A stretch of DNA of 64,000 nucleotides from Streptomyces sp. MMG1121 (GTDB lineage Bacteria; Actinomycetota; Actinomycetes; Streptomycetales; Streptomycetaceae): assembly GCF_001280015.1 (NCBI RefSeq), contig NZ_LGDV01000207.1, positions 30,857-94,856 of the forward strand, read 5' to 3'. A program made the position numbers and the translations under genes. Shown here in pieces: positions 9,632-17,828 of this stretch. The first letter of the stretch is position 1, and every line of letters begins with the position of its first letter. The notes under the pieces are model-generated. The model saw only the letters and a list, made by a program, of their open reading frames with translations. It had not been told where the DNA came from and did not search any database.

Positions 9632-11035
9632 CTAGTTGAGGTACTGACAGGTGGAGCGCGGGGTGTAGACACCGTGGCCGGCGTGTCCGGTGTACTCCCG
9701 CTCGGTGATGACGGGCACACCGCGCGAGAGCACGGTCTCGACCCGGCCGGTGGTCCGCCTGCCCTCGTAGGCCGAGTAGTCGACGTTCATGTGGTGGGTG
9801 GCCGCCGACATGACCTGTTCGGCGTGCGGGTCGTAGATGACTACGTCGGCGTCGGCGCCCGGGGCGATGGTGCCCTTCTTCGGGTACAGGCCGAACATCC
9901 GGGCCGGAGTGGCGCAGGCGATCTCGATCCAGCGGCGGCGGGTGAGGTGTCCGTCGAGGACGGCCTGGTGCAGCAGGTCCATACGGTTCTCGACGCCCGG
10001 CAGACCGTTGGGGATCTTCGAGAAGTCGCCGCGGCCCAGCTCCTTCTGGCCCACGAAGCAGAACGGGCAGTGGTCGGTGGAGACCACCTGGAGGTCGTTG
10101 GTGCGCAGGCCCTTCCAGAGCGCGGCCTGATGCTCCTTGGGCCGCAGGGGCGTGCTGCACACGTACTTCGCGCCCTCGAAGTCCGGCTCGGCGAGGTTGT
10201 CGGTGGACAGGAACAAATACTGCGGACACGTCTCGCCGAAGACGGGCAGCCCCTCGTCGCGGGCGCGGGCCAGCTCGGCCACCGCCTCCGTCGCCGAGAC
10301 GTGCACGACGTACAGGGGCGCGCCCGCGACCTGGGCGAGCCGGATGGCCCGGTGGGTGGCCTCGGCCTCCAGCAGGGCCTTGCGGACCTCGCCGTGGTAG
10401 CGGGGATCGGTCTCGCCCCGGGCCAGCGCCTGTGCGACCAGCACATCGATCGCGATGCCGTTCTCGGCGTGCATCATGATCAGTCCGCCGTTCTCGGCGG
10501 AGCGCTGCATGGCGCGCAGGATCTGTCCGTCGTCGCTGTAGAACACGCCCGGATACGCCATGAACTGCTTGAAGGAGGTCACCCCCTCCTCCACCAGCAG
10601 GTCCATCTCCTTCAGCGTCTCGTCGTTGACATCGGAGACGATCATGTGGAAGGCGTAGTCGATCGCGCAGTTGCCCTCGGCCTTGGCGTGCCAGGTGTCC
10701 AGGCCCTCGCGCAGGGTGTGGCCGACGCTCTGCACCGCGAAGTCGACGATCGTCGTCGTACCGCCCCAGGCGGCGGCCCGGGTGCCGGTCTCGAAGGTGT
10801 CGGAGGCGAAGGTCCCGCCGAACGGCAGCTCCATGTGGGTGTGCGCGTCGACGCCGCCCGGGATGACGTACTTCCCGGTGGCGTCGATGACCCTCTCGGC
10901 GGTGAACGCCGTGGCGGCGGTCGTGCCGGAGGCGGCGAGGGCGGCGATGCGGCCGTCCTCGATCAGGACGTCGGCGTGGATCTCGTCCGACGCGGTGATG
11001 ACGAGACCACCACGGATGACGGTACGGCTGCTCAT
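9632..11035 (-). CDS. hydA: Dihydropyrimidinase / D-hydantoinase
   Basis: This 467-residue protein is a full-length cyclic amidohydrolase. Metal-binding residues are visible: H65 and H67 in GVDAHTHMELP, the lysine that becomes carboxylated (K156 in TSFKQFMAYPG), H189 in MMHAEN, H245 in VVHVSAT and D321 in STDHCPF. It opens dihydrouracil, dihydrothymine or hydantoin rings to N-carbamoyl-beta-amino acids in the cytoplasm. It lies between a nitrilase-type hydrolase gene (28 bases upstream), whose product could act on N-carbamoyl compounds, and the LLM oxidoreductase gene (11 bases downstream). This order matches the reductive pyrimidine route. Whether the natural substrate is dihydropyrimidine or hydantoin cannot be told from sequence. 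Confidence 0.92.
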   Translation of the reverse strand: MSSRTVIRGGLVITASDEIHADVLIEDGRIAALAASGTTAATAFTAERVIDATGKYVIPGGVDAHTHMELPFGGTFASDTFETGTRAAAWGGTTTIVDFAVQSVGHTLREGLDTWHAKAEGNCAIDYAFHMIVSDVNDETLKEMDLLVEEGVTSFKQFMAYPGVFYSDDGQILRAMQRSAENGGLIMMHAENGIAIDVLVAQALARGETDPRYHGEVRKALLEAEATHRAIRLAQVAGAPLYVVHVSATEAVAELARARDEGLPVFGETCPQYLFLSTDNLAEPDFEGAKYVCSTPLRPKEHQAALWKGLRTNDLQVVSTDHCPFCFVGQKELGRGDFSKIPNGLPGVENRMDLLHQAVLDGHLTRRRWIEIACATPARMFGLYPKKGTIAPGADADVVIYDPHAEQVMSAATHHMNVDYSAYEGRRTTGRVETVLSRGVPVITEREYTGHAGHGVYTPRSTCQYLN

Positions 11036-11062
11036 GCTGCTCCCTCGGTCACTCGGCTGCGG

Positions 11063-11905
11063 TCAGGGCGCGGTCAGCGGTGTGTACGCCCCCGGCGTCC
11101 GGTCGCGGTAGAACTGCCAGCGGTCGCGGACCTCGCGGAGTGTGGCCAGGTCCAGGTCGCGGACGACGAGTTCGGTCTCCTTGTCGCTCGCCGGCTCGCC
11201 GACGAACCGGGCCTCGGGGTCCACGAAGTACGTGGTGCCGTAGAAGTCGTTGTCGCCGAGGTCCTCCACGCCGACCCGGTTGATCGCGCCGACGAAGTAC
11301 TCGTTGGCGACGGCCGCCGCCGGCTGTTCCAGCTGCCAGAGGTAGCGGGACAGGCCGCGCGAGGTGGCCGAGGGGTTGAAGACGATCTCGGCGCCGGCGA
11401 GGCCGAGCGCCCGCCAGCCCTCCGGGAAGTGGCGGTCGTAGCAGATGTAGACGCCGATCCTCCCGACGGCCGTGTCGAAGACGGGCCAGCCGCTGTTGCC
11501 GGGGCGGAAGTAGAACTTCTCCCAGAACCCCTGCACCTGGGGGATGTGGGTCTTGCGGTACTTGCCGAGGTAGGAGCCGTCCGCGTCGATCACGGCGGCG
11601 GTGTTGTACAGCACGCCAGGCTGCTCCTCCTCGTACATCGGCAGGACGAGGACGATGCCCAGCTCGCGGGCGAGGCTCTGGAAGCGCTGGACGGTCGGAC
11701 CCTCGGGGATCCGCTCGGCGTACTCGTAGAAGGCCTTGTCCTGGACCTGGCAGAAGTAGGGGCCGTAGAACAGCTCCTGGAAGCAGAGGACTCGGGCGCC
11801 CTGTGCGGCGGCGTCGCGGGCGGCCTGCTCGTGGACCTGGATCATGGATTCCTTGTCGCCGGTCCAGGCGGTCTGGAACAGGGCGGCGCGGATCACTCGG
11901 CTCAT
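11063..11905 (-). CDS. Carbon-nitrogen hydrolase, beta-ureidopropionase-like (copy 1)
   Basis: This 280-residue nitrilase-superfamily enzyme has the triad Glu44 (CFQELFYGPY), Lys118 (GKYRKTHIP) and Cys155 (VYICYDRHFPEGWR). The IPQVQGFWEKFYFRPGN region is typical of N-carbamoyl-beta-alanine amidohydrolases, which release beta-alanine or beta-aminoisobutyrate, CO2 and ammonia. It is the first gene of the leftward run nitrilase-dihydropyrimidinase-LLM-permease. A near-identical-length paralogue lies at 14948-15790 in the same cluster. A CATGTTTCAC element lies 119 bases before its start. It may hydrolyse the product of the dihydropyrimidinase. Confidence 0.88.
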   Translation of the reverse strand: MSRVIRAALFQTAWTGDKESMIQVHEQAARDAAAQGARVLCFQELFYGPYFCQVQDKAFYEYAERIPEGPTVQRFQSLARELGIVLVLPMYEEEQPGVLYNTAAVIDADGSYLGKYRKTHIPQVQGFWEKFYFRPGNSGWPVFDTAVGRIGVYICYDRHFPEGWRALGLAGAEIVFNPSATSRGLSRYLWQLEQPAAAVANEYFVGAINRVGVEDLGDNDFYGTTYFVDPEARFVGEPASDKETELVVRDLDLATLREVRDRWQFYRDRTPGAYTPLTAP

Positions 11906-12023
11906 CGGGACCTCCGGTAGCTCGGTGTGCCGTGAGCCTAGAAAGCCCCGAGGGAGCGTTTGAGTGGCAGCGTGTCACGTCTGCGGGCCGTGGGCGTGCC
12001 ACCGTGTCACGCGTTCGCAGGCC

Positions 12024-12033
12024 CATGTTTCAC
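12024..12033 (-). promoter_or_regulatory. CATGTTTCAC element upstream of nitrilase copy 1
   Basis: The ten bases CATGTTTCAC (GTGAAACATG on the coding strand) lie 119 bases before the start of the nitrilase gene at 11905. The identical ten bases occur 121 bases before the paralogous nitrilase gene, at 15911-15920. A shorter relative TGTTTCACC is at 12057-12065, overlapping the end of the PucR gene, and GTGTCACG words occur nearby. A binding site for the cluster's PucR regulator is the simplest reading; this is inference. Confidence 0.4.
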
Positions 12034-12060
12034 CACCGTTTTCCCAGGTCGTCGAGTGTT

Positions 12061-13626
12061 TCACCGCTGTTGCGCATCGTGCGCGAGGAGCGCGATGTGT
12101 ACGGAGGCCGCCGCCTCGAAATCGTCCAGGTCGACGCCGAGGCGGACCTGTATCGCCTCCAGGCGGCGGTAGAGGGCGGGCCGGGAGACGTGGTGGAGCT
12201 GGGCGGTGCGGGACTTGTTGCGGCCGGTCGCGAGGTAGGTCCGCAGCACGTTCAGCAGCTCCGGGTCGGCCGCGCACAGCAGCCCGTCCAGCTCGCGTTC
12301 GGCGAAGGACTGCACCTGCGGGTCGTCGCGCAGCAGCCGGACCAGTCCGCGCAGATGGACGTCCCTGAGCCGGACCACGGCCGGCAGGTCGAGGGCGTGG
12401 GCGCAGCCGGCGACGGCGTCGGCGACATGGCGGGCCTCGCGCAGCCCGGCGGGTACGTCGTCCCACGCGGTACGGGCATCGGCGGCGGCCACCACGGCCG
12501 GCGTTCCGACGCGCAGCCGGGCCGCGAAGTGGCCGGTGAGGGCCTCGGCGTCCTGGTCCCGGGCGAGGCTGAGCAGCACGGCGGCCGCCCCGTCGGCGAG
12601 TTCGGCGACGAGCCCGGACAGCCCCAACAGGCGCAGTACGCGATCGAGTTGCCCGGGAGTGCGGTCGAGGACGACGAGCGGCACGAAGGTGCGGCGGTTG
12701 ACCGGCAGTCCGGCCGCGCGGGCCCTGGGCAGCAGGTTGCGGGCCGGTACGACGCCGGAGACGAGGTCGGTCAGCAGGCTCTGCGCGGACTGCTCCTCCC
12801 AGGTCCGCGCGGAGCCGCCGCCGAGCATGCGGTGCAGGACGAGTGCCTCGGCGGCCCGGTCGGCGAGCAGCCGTCCGCTGGCCGCGTCGCCCCGGTAGCC
12901 GCACAGCAGCAGCCGGCCCCAGCGCTCCCCGCGCCCGCCCAGTTCGGCGCTGATCCAGCCGTCGCCGCCCGTGCCGCCGGCCTGCCGGGCGATCCGCTCC
13001 CAGTCGCGCAGCACGTCGTCCACCGCGGAGCGCTCCCCCGCCGTGGCGAGGACGCGATGGGCGAGGTTGGTGACGACGACCGGGCAGCCGCTGTGCCGGG
13101 CGACCTCGTCGAGCAGCCGGCCGAGCGGTGCGCCTGCGGTGATCAGCGCGGTCAGCGCGGTGCGGACGGCCTCCGAGAGGCTGACGGCGGCGAACTTCCG
13201 CCGCACCAGCCGGGACTGGACCTCCTCGGTCAGCTCGGCGAACGGGGAGGGCCGGTGCAGAACCACCATGGGCAGCCCGCACCGCTCGGCGGCCCGCCGC
13301 ATCACCTCGGGCGGCGCGGGAAAGGCCCGCCCGAGACCGAGGACGACGGCGGCGGCCTCGGCCCGGTGCAGCGACTGGACGTACTCGGCCTGCTTGGCCT
13401 CGTCACCGGCCAGGAGCACGCCGGTGGTCAGCACCATCTCGCCGCCGCTGAGCATCACCCCGACGTCGGCCGCCTCGGCGACGTGCACCCAGCGCACCGG
13501 CCGGTCGAGCTGGCCGGCACCGGCCACCACCTCGGGCTCCCCGGCCAGGACCCGTTCCAGGGACAGCACCTGGCGGACGGAGAGCACGGGTTCCCAGCCG
13601 TACCGGGTCTCCGAGGTGATGGTCAT
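12061..13626 (-). CDS. PucR family transcriptional regulator of the pyrimidine cluster
   Basis: This 521-residue protein has an N-terminal PucR-type ligand domain (about 15-135; SVRQVLSLERVLAGEPEVVAG, then VHVAEAADVGVMLSGGEMVLTTG), a middle region, and a C-terminal PucR helix-turn-helix at about 460-515 (LRTYLATGRNKSRTAQLHHVSRPALYRRLEAI). PucR proteins usually activate purine, allantoin or pyrimidine catabolism. Its position inside the gene set, 41 bases after the aminotransferase stop, suggests it controls these genes in response to a pathway compound. The ATG at 13626 was chosen because the conserved N-terminus begins there, although the frame is open far upstream. The 157 bases between its stop and the next gene contain candidate operator words. 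Confidence 0.88.
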   Translation of the reverse strand: MTITSETRYGWEPVLSVRQVLSLERVLAGEPEVVAGAGQLDRPVRWVHVAEAADVGVMLSGGEMVLTTGVLLAGDEAKQAEYVQSLHRAEAAAVVLGLGRAFPAPPEVMRRAAERCGLPMVVLHRPSPFAELTEEVQSRLVRRKFAAVSLSEAVRTALTALITAGAPLGRLLDEVARHSGCPVVVTNLAHRVLATAGERSAVDDVLRDWERIARQAGGTGGDGWISAELGGRGERWGRLLLCGYRGDAASGRLLADRAAEALVLHRMLGGGSARTWEEQSAQSLLTDLVSGVVPARNLLPRARAAGLPVNRRTFVPLVVLDRTPGQLDRVLRLLGLSGLVAELADGAAAVLLSLARDQDAEALTGHFAARLRVGTPAVVAAADARTAWDDVPAGLREARHVADAVAGCAHALDLPAVVRLRDVHLRGLVRLLRDDPQVQSFAERELDGLLCAADPELLNVLRTYLATGRNKSRTAQLHHVSRPALYRRLEAIQVRLGVDLDDFEAAASVHIALLAHDAQQR

Positions 13627-13667
13627 GGCCGTACCCCTGCTCTCTCGTCCGTACTCCCCGGGCGGCT

Positions 13668-14951
13668 CTAGAACGTGCTCCGCAGCGCGCGTTCGAGGAT
13701 CGCCGCGCCCTCCTCGGCCTCCGCGACGGTCAGCGACAGCGGCGGGGCGATGCGCAGGGCGCTGGTGTCGTGGCCGCCGCCCTTGCCGATGAGCAGGCCG
13801 CCTTCGCGGGCCGCCTCCAGGACGGCCGAGGCCGCCCGTGGATCGGCCTCGTCCGTACCGGGCCTGACCAGCTCGACGCCGATCATCAGTCCCCGGCCGC
13901 GCACCTCGCGCACGCCGGGCAGCTGGGCGGCGACGGCCCGCAGCCGCTCGATGAGCAGCCCGCCGACCCGGCGGGCGTTGCCCTGCAGGTCGTGCTCCAG
14001 GAGGTAGGTGAGGTTGGCGAGACCGGCCGCCATGGTGATCTGGGTGCCGCCGAACGTCGAGATGCTGTTGGCGTCCAGGCAGTTCATGATCTCGGCGCGG
14101 GCGATCACCCCGCCGATGGACATGCCGTTGCCGATGCCCTTGGCGAAGGTGACGATGTCCGGCGGACCGCTGCGGGCGTGCGCCTGCCAGCCCCAGAAGT
14201 GCTCGCCAGTGCGGCCCCAGCCGGTCTGCACCTCGTCGGCGATCCACAGGATCCCGTGTTCCTGCAGGACCTCGCGGAAGGCGGCGTAGAGGCCGTCGGG
14301 CGGGGAGGTGAAACCGCCGACGCCCTGGATGGGTTCGGCGATCAGGGCGGCGGGCGGCCGGGTGTGCCCGAGCAGGTCGCGCAGGTCGGCCACGCACGCG
14401 TCCGTGAACGCGCGGTCGTCCAGCTCGGCGAACGGCCCCCGGGTGCGTACCCCGCCGTGCACGTACAGGGTCTGCAGCGGGGACAGCGAGGTCGGGGACC
14501 AGCTCCGGTTGCCGGTGATGCCGACCGCGCTGAAGGAGCGTCCGTGGTAGCTGTTGCGCATCGCCAGGACGGTGTTGCTGCGCCGGTGGGCGGTGGCGAG
14601 CAGCAGAGCGGTGTCGTTGGCCTCGGTGCCGGAGGTGGTGAAGAAGACGCGGGCGTCCGGGATGCCGCTCACCTGGGCGATGCGCTCGGCGAGGTCGACC
14701 ATCGGCCGGTTGAGGTAGAGCGTGGACGAGTGGATGATCCGTCCGGCCTGCTCACTGACGGCCTTGGTGACCTCGGGCAGCGCGTGGGCGGTCATCGTGG
14801 TCAGGATGCCGCCGAAGAAGTCCAGGTACTTGTTGCCGGCGGAGTCCCAGACGTGGCGGCCCTCGCCGTGGGTGATCTCGATCGGCTCGTCGTAGTAGAG
14901 GGCGAGCCAGTCGGGCAGGACCTGGCGGTGACGGGAGTAGAGGTCGTTCAC
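13668..14951 (-). CDS. Class III PLP-dependent aminotransferase, probably beta-alanine/beta-aminoisobutyrate type
   Basis: This 427-residue fold-type I aminotransferase has the class III signature ILWIADEVQTGWGRTGEHFWGW and the PLP lysine K271 in VTFAKGIGNGMSIGG. GRHVWDSAGNKYLDFFGGI is typical of the N-terminus of this family. In this context it would move the amino group of beta-alanine or beta-aminoisobutyrate to an oxo-acid, giving malonic or methylmalonic semialdehyde. The GTG at 14951 overlaps the stop of the upstream nitrilase gene by four bases (GTGA), so the two are translationally coupled. Related enzymes act on 4-aminobutyrate or ornithine; the neighbours make a beta-amino acid the best guess. 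Confidence 0.85.
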   Translation of the reverse strand: MNDLYSRHRQVLPDWLALYYDEPIEITHGEGRHVWDSAGNKYLDFFGGILTTMTAHALPEVTKAVSEQAGRIIHSSTLYLNRPMVDLAERIAQVSGIPDARVFFTTSGTEANDTALLLATAHRRSNTVLAMRNSYHGRSFSAVGITGNRSWSPTSLSPLQTLYVHGGVRTRGPFAELDDRAFTDACVADLRDLLGHTRPPAALIAEPIQGVGGFTSPPDGLYAAFREVLQEHGILWIADEVQTGWGRTGEHFWGWQAHARSGPPDIVTFAKGIGNGMSIGGVIARAEIMNCLDANSISTFGGTQITMAAGLANLTYLLEHDLQGNARRVGGLLIERLRAVAAQLPGVREVRGRGLMIGVELVRPGTDEADPRAASAVLEAAREGGLLIGKGGGHDTSALRIAPPLSLTVAEAEEGAAILERALRSTF

Positions 14952-15790
14952 GGCTGCACCAGTCCTTCGTAGGCGTCGGGGCGGCGGTCGCGGTAGAAGG
15001 CCCACTGCTGCCGCACTTCGTCGATCAGGCCGAAGTCGAGGTCGCGGACGAGGAGTTCCTCGGACTTGTCGCTCGCGGCCTCGCCGACGAACTGCCCGCG
15101 TGGATCGACGAAGTAACTGGTCCCGTAGAAGTCGTTGTCGCCGTACTCCTCCTGGCCCACCCGGTTGATGGCGGCGACGAAGTACTCGTTGGCGACGGCC
15201 GCGGCGGGCTGCTCCAGCTGCCACAGGTAGGCGGACAGCCCGCGGTGGGTGGCCGACGGGTTGTAGACCAACTGGGCCCCGTTGAGCCCGAGTTGCCGCC
15301 AGCCTTCCGGGAAGTGCCGGTCGTAGCAGATATAGACGCCGATCCGCCCCACGGCGGTGTCGAAGACGGGCCACCCGAGATTGCCGGGTTTGAAGTAGTA
15401 CTTCTCCCAGAAGCCCTTGACCTGCGGGATGTGGTGCTTGCGGTACTTGCCGAGGTAGCTGCCGTCGGCGTCGATCACGGCGGCGGTGTTGTAGTAGAAG
15501 CCGGACTGCTCGACCTCGAAGACCGGCACGACGATCACCATGCCGGTCTCGCGGGCGAGGTCCCGCATACGACGCACCGTCGGCCCGTCGGGCACCGGCT
15601 CCGCCCAGCGGTAGTGCTCCGGCTCCTGGACCTGGCAGAAGTAGGGCGCGTTGAAGACTTCCTGGAACCCGATGACCTTGGCACCCTGCCGAGCCGCCGC
15701 ACGGGCGTGCTCCTCGTGCTTCGCCACCATGGAGTCGGTGTCGCCGGTCCAGGTGGCCTGGACCAGTGCGGCGCGTACGACGTTGGCCAT
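14948..15790 (-). CDS. Carbon-nitrogen hydrolase, beta-ureidopropionase-like (copy 2)
   Basis: This 280-residue protein is a paralogue of the gene at 11063-11905, with the same length and triad (Glu44, Lys118, Cys155) and the same VYICYDRHFPEGWR core. Differences concentrate in the first 100 residues, for example NAPYFCQVQEPEHYRWAEP. It leads a three-gene leftward run with the aminotransferase and the PucR regulator. Two copies in one cluster suggest different N-carbamoyl substrates (beta-alanine versus beta-aminoisobutyrate or a hydantoin product) or a gene conversion pair. Upstream are an 8-base inverted repeat at 15819-15848 and the shared CATGTTTCAC element. Confidence 0.88.
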   Translation of the reverse strand: MANVVRAALVQATWTGDTDSMVAKHEEHARAAARQGAKVIGFQEVFNAPYFCQVQEPEHYRWAEPVPDGPTVRRMRDLARETGMVIVVPVFEVEQSGFYYNTAAVIDADGSYLGKYRKHHIPQVKGFWEKYYFKPGNLGWPVFDTAVGRIGVYICYDRHFPEGWRQLGLNGAQLVYNPSATHRGLSAYLWQLEQPAAAVANEYFVAAINRVGQEEYGDNDFYGTSYFVDPRGQFVGEAASDKSEELLVRDLDFGLIDEVRQQWAFYRDRRPDAYEGLVQP

Positions 15791-15818
15791 GAGCTGCTCC
15801 TTCGACGGGACGTCAGAG

Positions 15819-15848
15819 CCTCTACGCCCGTAGAACAGACCGTAGAGG
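15819..15848. promoter_or_regulatory. Inverted repeat CCTCTACG-N14-CGTAGAGG, candidate operator
   Basis: Perfect 8-base arms lie at 15819-15826 and 15841-15848, starting 29 bases upstream of the nitrilase copy 2 start. A nested shorter symmetry, TCTACG-CCCG-TAGA, lies inside. The spacing and position suit an operator for a dimeric regulator overlapping the promoter of the nitrilase-aminotransferase-pucR run. I do not see the same repeat before nitrilase copy 1. Confidence 0.45.
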
Positions 15849-15910
15849 GACGAAAGTAAGCCTCCTGGAGGCCCTTGCCAAGACCATCGTCGTCAACCCG
15901 CGGAGTCGAT

Positions 15911-15920
15911 CATGTTTCAC
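15911..15920 (-). promoter_or_regulatory. CATGTTTCAC element upstream of nitrilase copy 2
   Basis: The decamer is identical to that at 12024-12033, here 121 bases before the GTGAAACATG-oriented gene start at 15790. Conserved sequence at an almost identical distance before two paralogous genes is either a shared regulatory site or a leftover of duplicated promoter DNA. Confidence 0.4.
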
Positions 15921-15996
15921 ACTCCGGTGGGTGAGCCGCTGAGCCGGTCGGCCGGGGTGAAGCGGTGCAGACCGGGATGAAGACGAGGGGCATCGG

Positions 15997-17472
15997 TCAC
16001 GGGGTGTGCCCGACGACGCGCAGGGCGTGTACGACGTCCCAGTAGCGCTCCTCGGAGACGGCGCGGGCGGCCGCCAGCAGCAGGGGCACGAGGCGGCGCG
16101 GCTCGGGCCCGACGGCCCGGGCGGCCTCCTCCGCCGTCCGCACCCGTACACAGGCGTCCAGCAGCGCCCCGGCCTCCCGTCGCCGCCCCTCGTCCGCCAG
16201 CCGCAGCACGGCCACACCGACCTGCTCCGCCGGCCGGGCCACACCCTGCCGCAGCAGTTGCCGCCCGTCGGCGTCCCGTCCGGCGGCGGCCAGCGCATCG
16301 GCGACACCGACGAGCCGTTCGACGGGCAGGGAGGCGGCCTCCCACAGCAGCGTCGCCCAGTCGGCCCCGAGCCCGGCTCGGCGCAGGGCGTCGGCGAGGA
16401 GGGGAAAACGGGCGGGGGCCCACCGGGCGACCTCGACCAGCAGCACGTGCGCCTCGCCGGTACGGCCATCGGCGCGCAGCCGCGCAAGCCGCTCGACGGC
16501 ACCGGCGACGGCCACGCCGGCACCCCCGTCCGCCTCCTCGCCCCGCACCGGCGGCGCCTCGACGGCCTCGTCCGCCCCCCTGGCGAACCGGGCCCCGCGC
16601 GGCGGCCGTACCGCGGCCCGCGGTACGGCGACGGGCGCGCCGACGTCCTCGGCCATCCCGGCGAAACGGGCACTGCCGCGGCGGCGTTTGCGGGCGCCGG
16701 CGGGGGTGGCGGGGGTGACTGGGGCGGGGGACGGTTCCGGAGTGGGTGACGTGGGAGGTGACGCCGGGACTGCGGCGGTGGGGACGGGTGGGGTGTGCGG
16801 GGTGTCCAGGGTGGGGGGTGCGGCGGATCGCGCCGGTCCCGGCTCGGCGGGCACGGGCTCGCGCACAGGACCGGACTCGCCGCCCGTACCGGGCCCGGCG
16901 GCCACGTGGCCCCGTCCCGCGGTCGGCCACCCCCGCGCACCCGCCGCCTGCTCGCCCGCCACCACCCGCCGGTCCAACTCCGCCAACCGTGCCCGGAGTT
17001 CGGCGCACCTGGCCGAAGCGCGGGCGTGGTCGTCGCGGGCCCAGGCGAGGTCGAGGCGGTGGGCGTCGGAGTCCGCGCCGGAGGCGTCCGCGGAGAGCAG
17101 GCGGGCCAGTTCGGCCTGGCGGTCCGCGGCGTAGCGCTGTTCGCGGAGCATGACGTCGAGGCGGTCGGCCAGGGTCTCGCGCGCGCCGGGACGGGCGTCG
17201 TACGCGTCGAGTGCGGCCCGGTACAGGGCTCGGGCGCGCTCCCGCTCGGCGTCCGCGGCAGCGCTGCCGTACACCGCCGCGAGGTCCTGCAGCAGTGCGT
17301 CCACCACGTCCCACGGTGGCACCTCGCGTCCGTCGAGGCAGGCCCGCATGCCGTCGGGGTCGCGCTGCCAGAAGACTCCGCTCCAGCCCTCCCGCGGATC
17401 CAGGCGCGCCAGCAGACCGTCCAGGTAGCCCGCAAACTCCCGTACCCGACTTGGGAGTTGATCCACCACCAT
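15997..17472 (-). CDS. Hypothetical protein with Pro/Ala-rich linker and helical repeat-like C-terminus
   Basis: This 491-residue cytoplasmic protein falls into three parts. Residues 1-170 are a helical, acidic region (WSGVFWQRDPDGMRACLDG, then Ala/Arg-rich helices ending AELRARLAELDRRV). Residues about 175-270 are a low-complexity Pro/Ala/Thr linker. Residues about 300-490 are a helical region of Ala/Arg/Leu-rich units that look like short repeats (LLVEVARWAPARFPLLADALRRAG, LGADWATLLWEAASLPVERL, and so on). I recognise it only as a protein common in streptomycetes. The other two frames over this region are also open, but their composition (long Arg/Pro runs) marks them as shadows. It is transcribed leftward alone. 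Confidence 0.7.
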   Translation of the reverse strand: MVVDQLPSRVREFAGYLDGLLARLDPREGWSGVFWQRDPDGMRACLDGREVPPWDVVDALLQDLAAVYGSAAADAERERARALYRAALDAYDARPGARETLADRLDVMLREQRYAADRQAELARLLSADASGADSDAHRLDLAWARDDHARASARCAELRARLAELDRRVVAGEQAAGARGWPTAGRGHVAAGPGTGGESGPVREPVPAEPGPARSAAPPTLDTPHTPPVPTAAVPASPPTSPTPEPSPAPVTPATPAGARKRRRGSARFAGMAEDVGAPVAVPRAAVRPPRGARFARGADEAVEAPPVRGEEADGGAGVAVAGAVERLARLRADGRTGEAHVLLVEVARWAPARFPLLADALRRAGLGADWATLLWEAASLPVERLVGVADALAAAGRDADGRQLLRQGVARPAEQVGVAVLRLADEGRRREAGALLDACVRVRTAEEAARAVGPEPRRLVPLLLAAARAVSEERYWDVVHALRVVGHTP

Positions 17473-17576
17473 CGCCCAGCCCCCGCCCGACCGCCAGCAC
17501 TTCGGCCGCCAGGCAACACCAGTCGTGTTACGGCTCTGCTACGCGCGGTTTTCCGGCAGTGCGCGGCCCCCTCACG

Positions 17577-17828
17577 TCACGCGACGACCAGCGCGCACCG
17601 CGCGACCAACTCGTCCATCGACAGCCCGAGGACTCCGGCGAGCGCGGCCACGGTGAAGAACGCCGGGGTCGGCGCCCGACCCGTCTCGATCTTGCGGAGC
17701 GTCTCGGCCGAGACACCCGCCGCGGCAGCGACCTCGGGCATGCTCCGGTCGCCGCGCGCCTCACGCAGCATCCGGCCGAGCCGTTCGCCGCGTTCGCGCT
17801 CTTCGGGGGTGAGGGGGGTGCGCACCAT
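17577..17828 (-). CDS. XRE family helix-turn-helix regulator
   Basis: This 83-residue protein is a single helix-turn-helix domain: RLGRMLREARGD, SMPEVAAAAGVSAETLRKIETGRAPTPAF (recognition helix in SAETLRKIE), then LAGVLGLSMDELVARC. The ATG at 17828 was preferred to the upstream in-frame ATGs at 17837 and 17867 because TAGAAT, a good -10 hexamer, ends seven bases before it, as in leaderless actinobacterial transcripts. It is divergent from the methionine aminopeptidase gene with 63 bases between the starts. It probably regulates that gene and itself through the repeated CCCATT-N2-AATACCGG element. Confidence 0.82.
   Translation of the reverse strand: MVRTPLTPEERERGERLGRMLREARGDRSMPEVAAAAGVSAETLRKIETGRAPTPAFFTVAALAGVLGLSMDELVARCALVVA

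Noticed and set aside
9674..11920. 748-codon rightward frame opposite the dihydropyrimidinase and nitrilase genes
   Set aside because: Composition (Val/Gly/Arg/Asp/His repeats) is that of a mirror frame of high-GC genes; the leftward genes have clear catalytic motifs.
15822..17519. Two other long leftward frames over the 491-residue hypothetical gene
   Set aside because: Pro/Arg/Gly-saturated translations without structure; the 15997-17472 frame has normal composition and helical segments.
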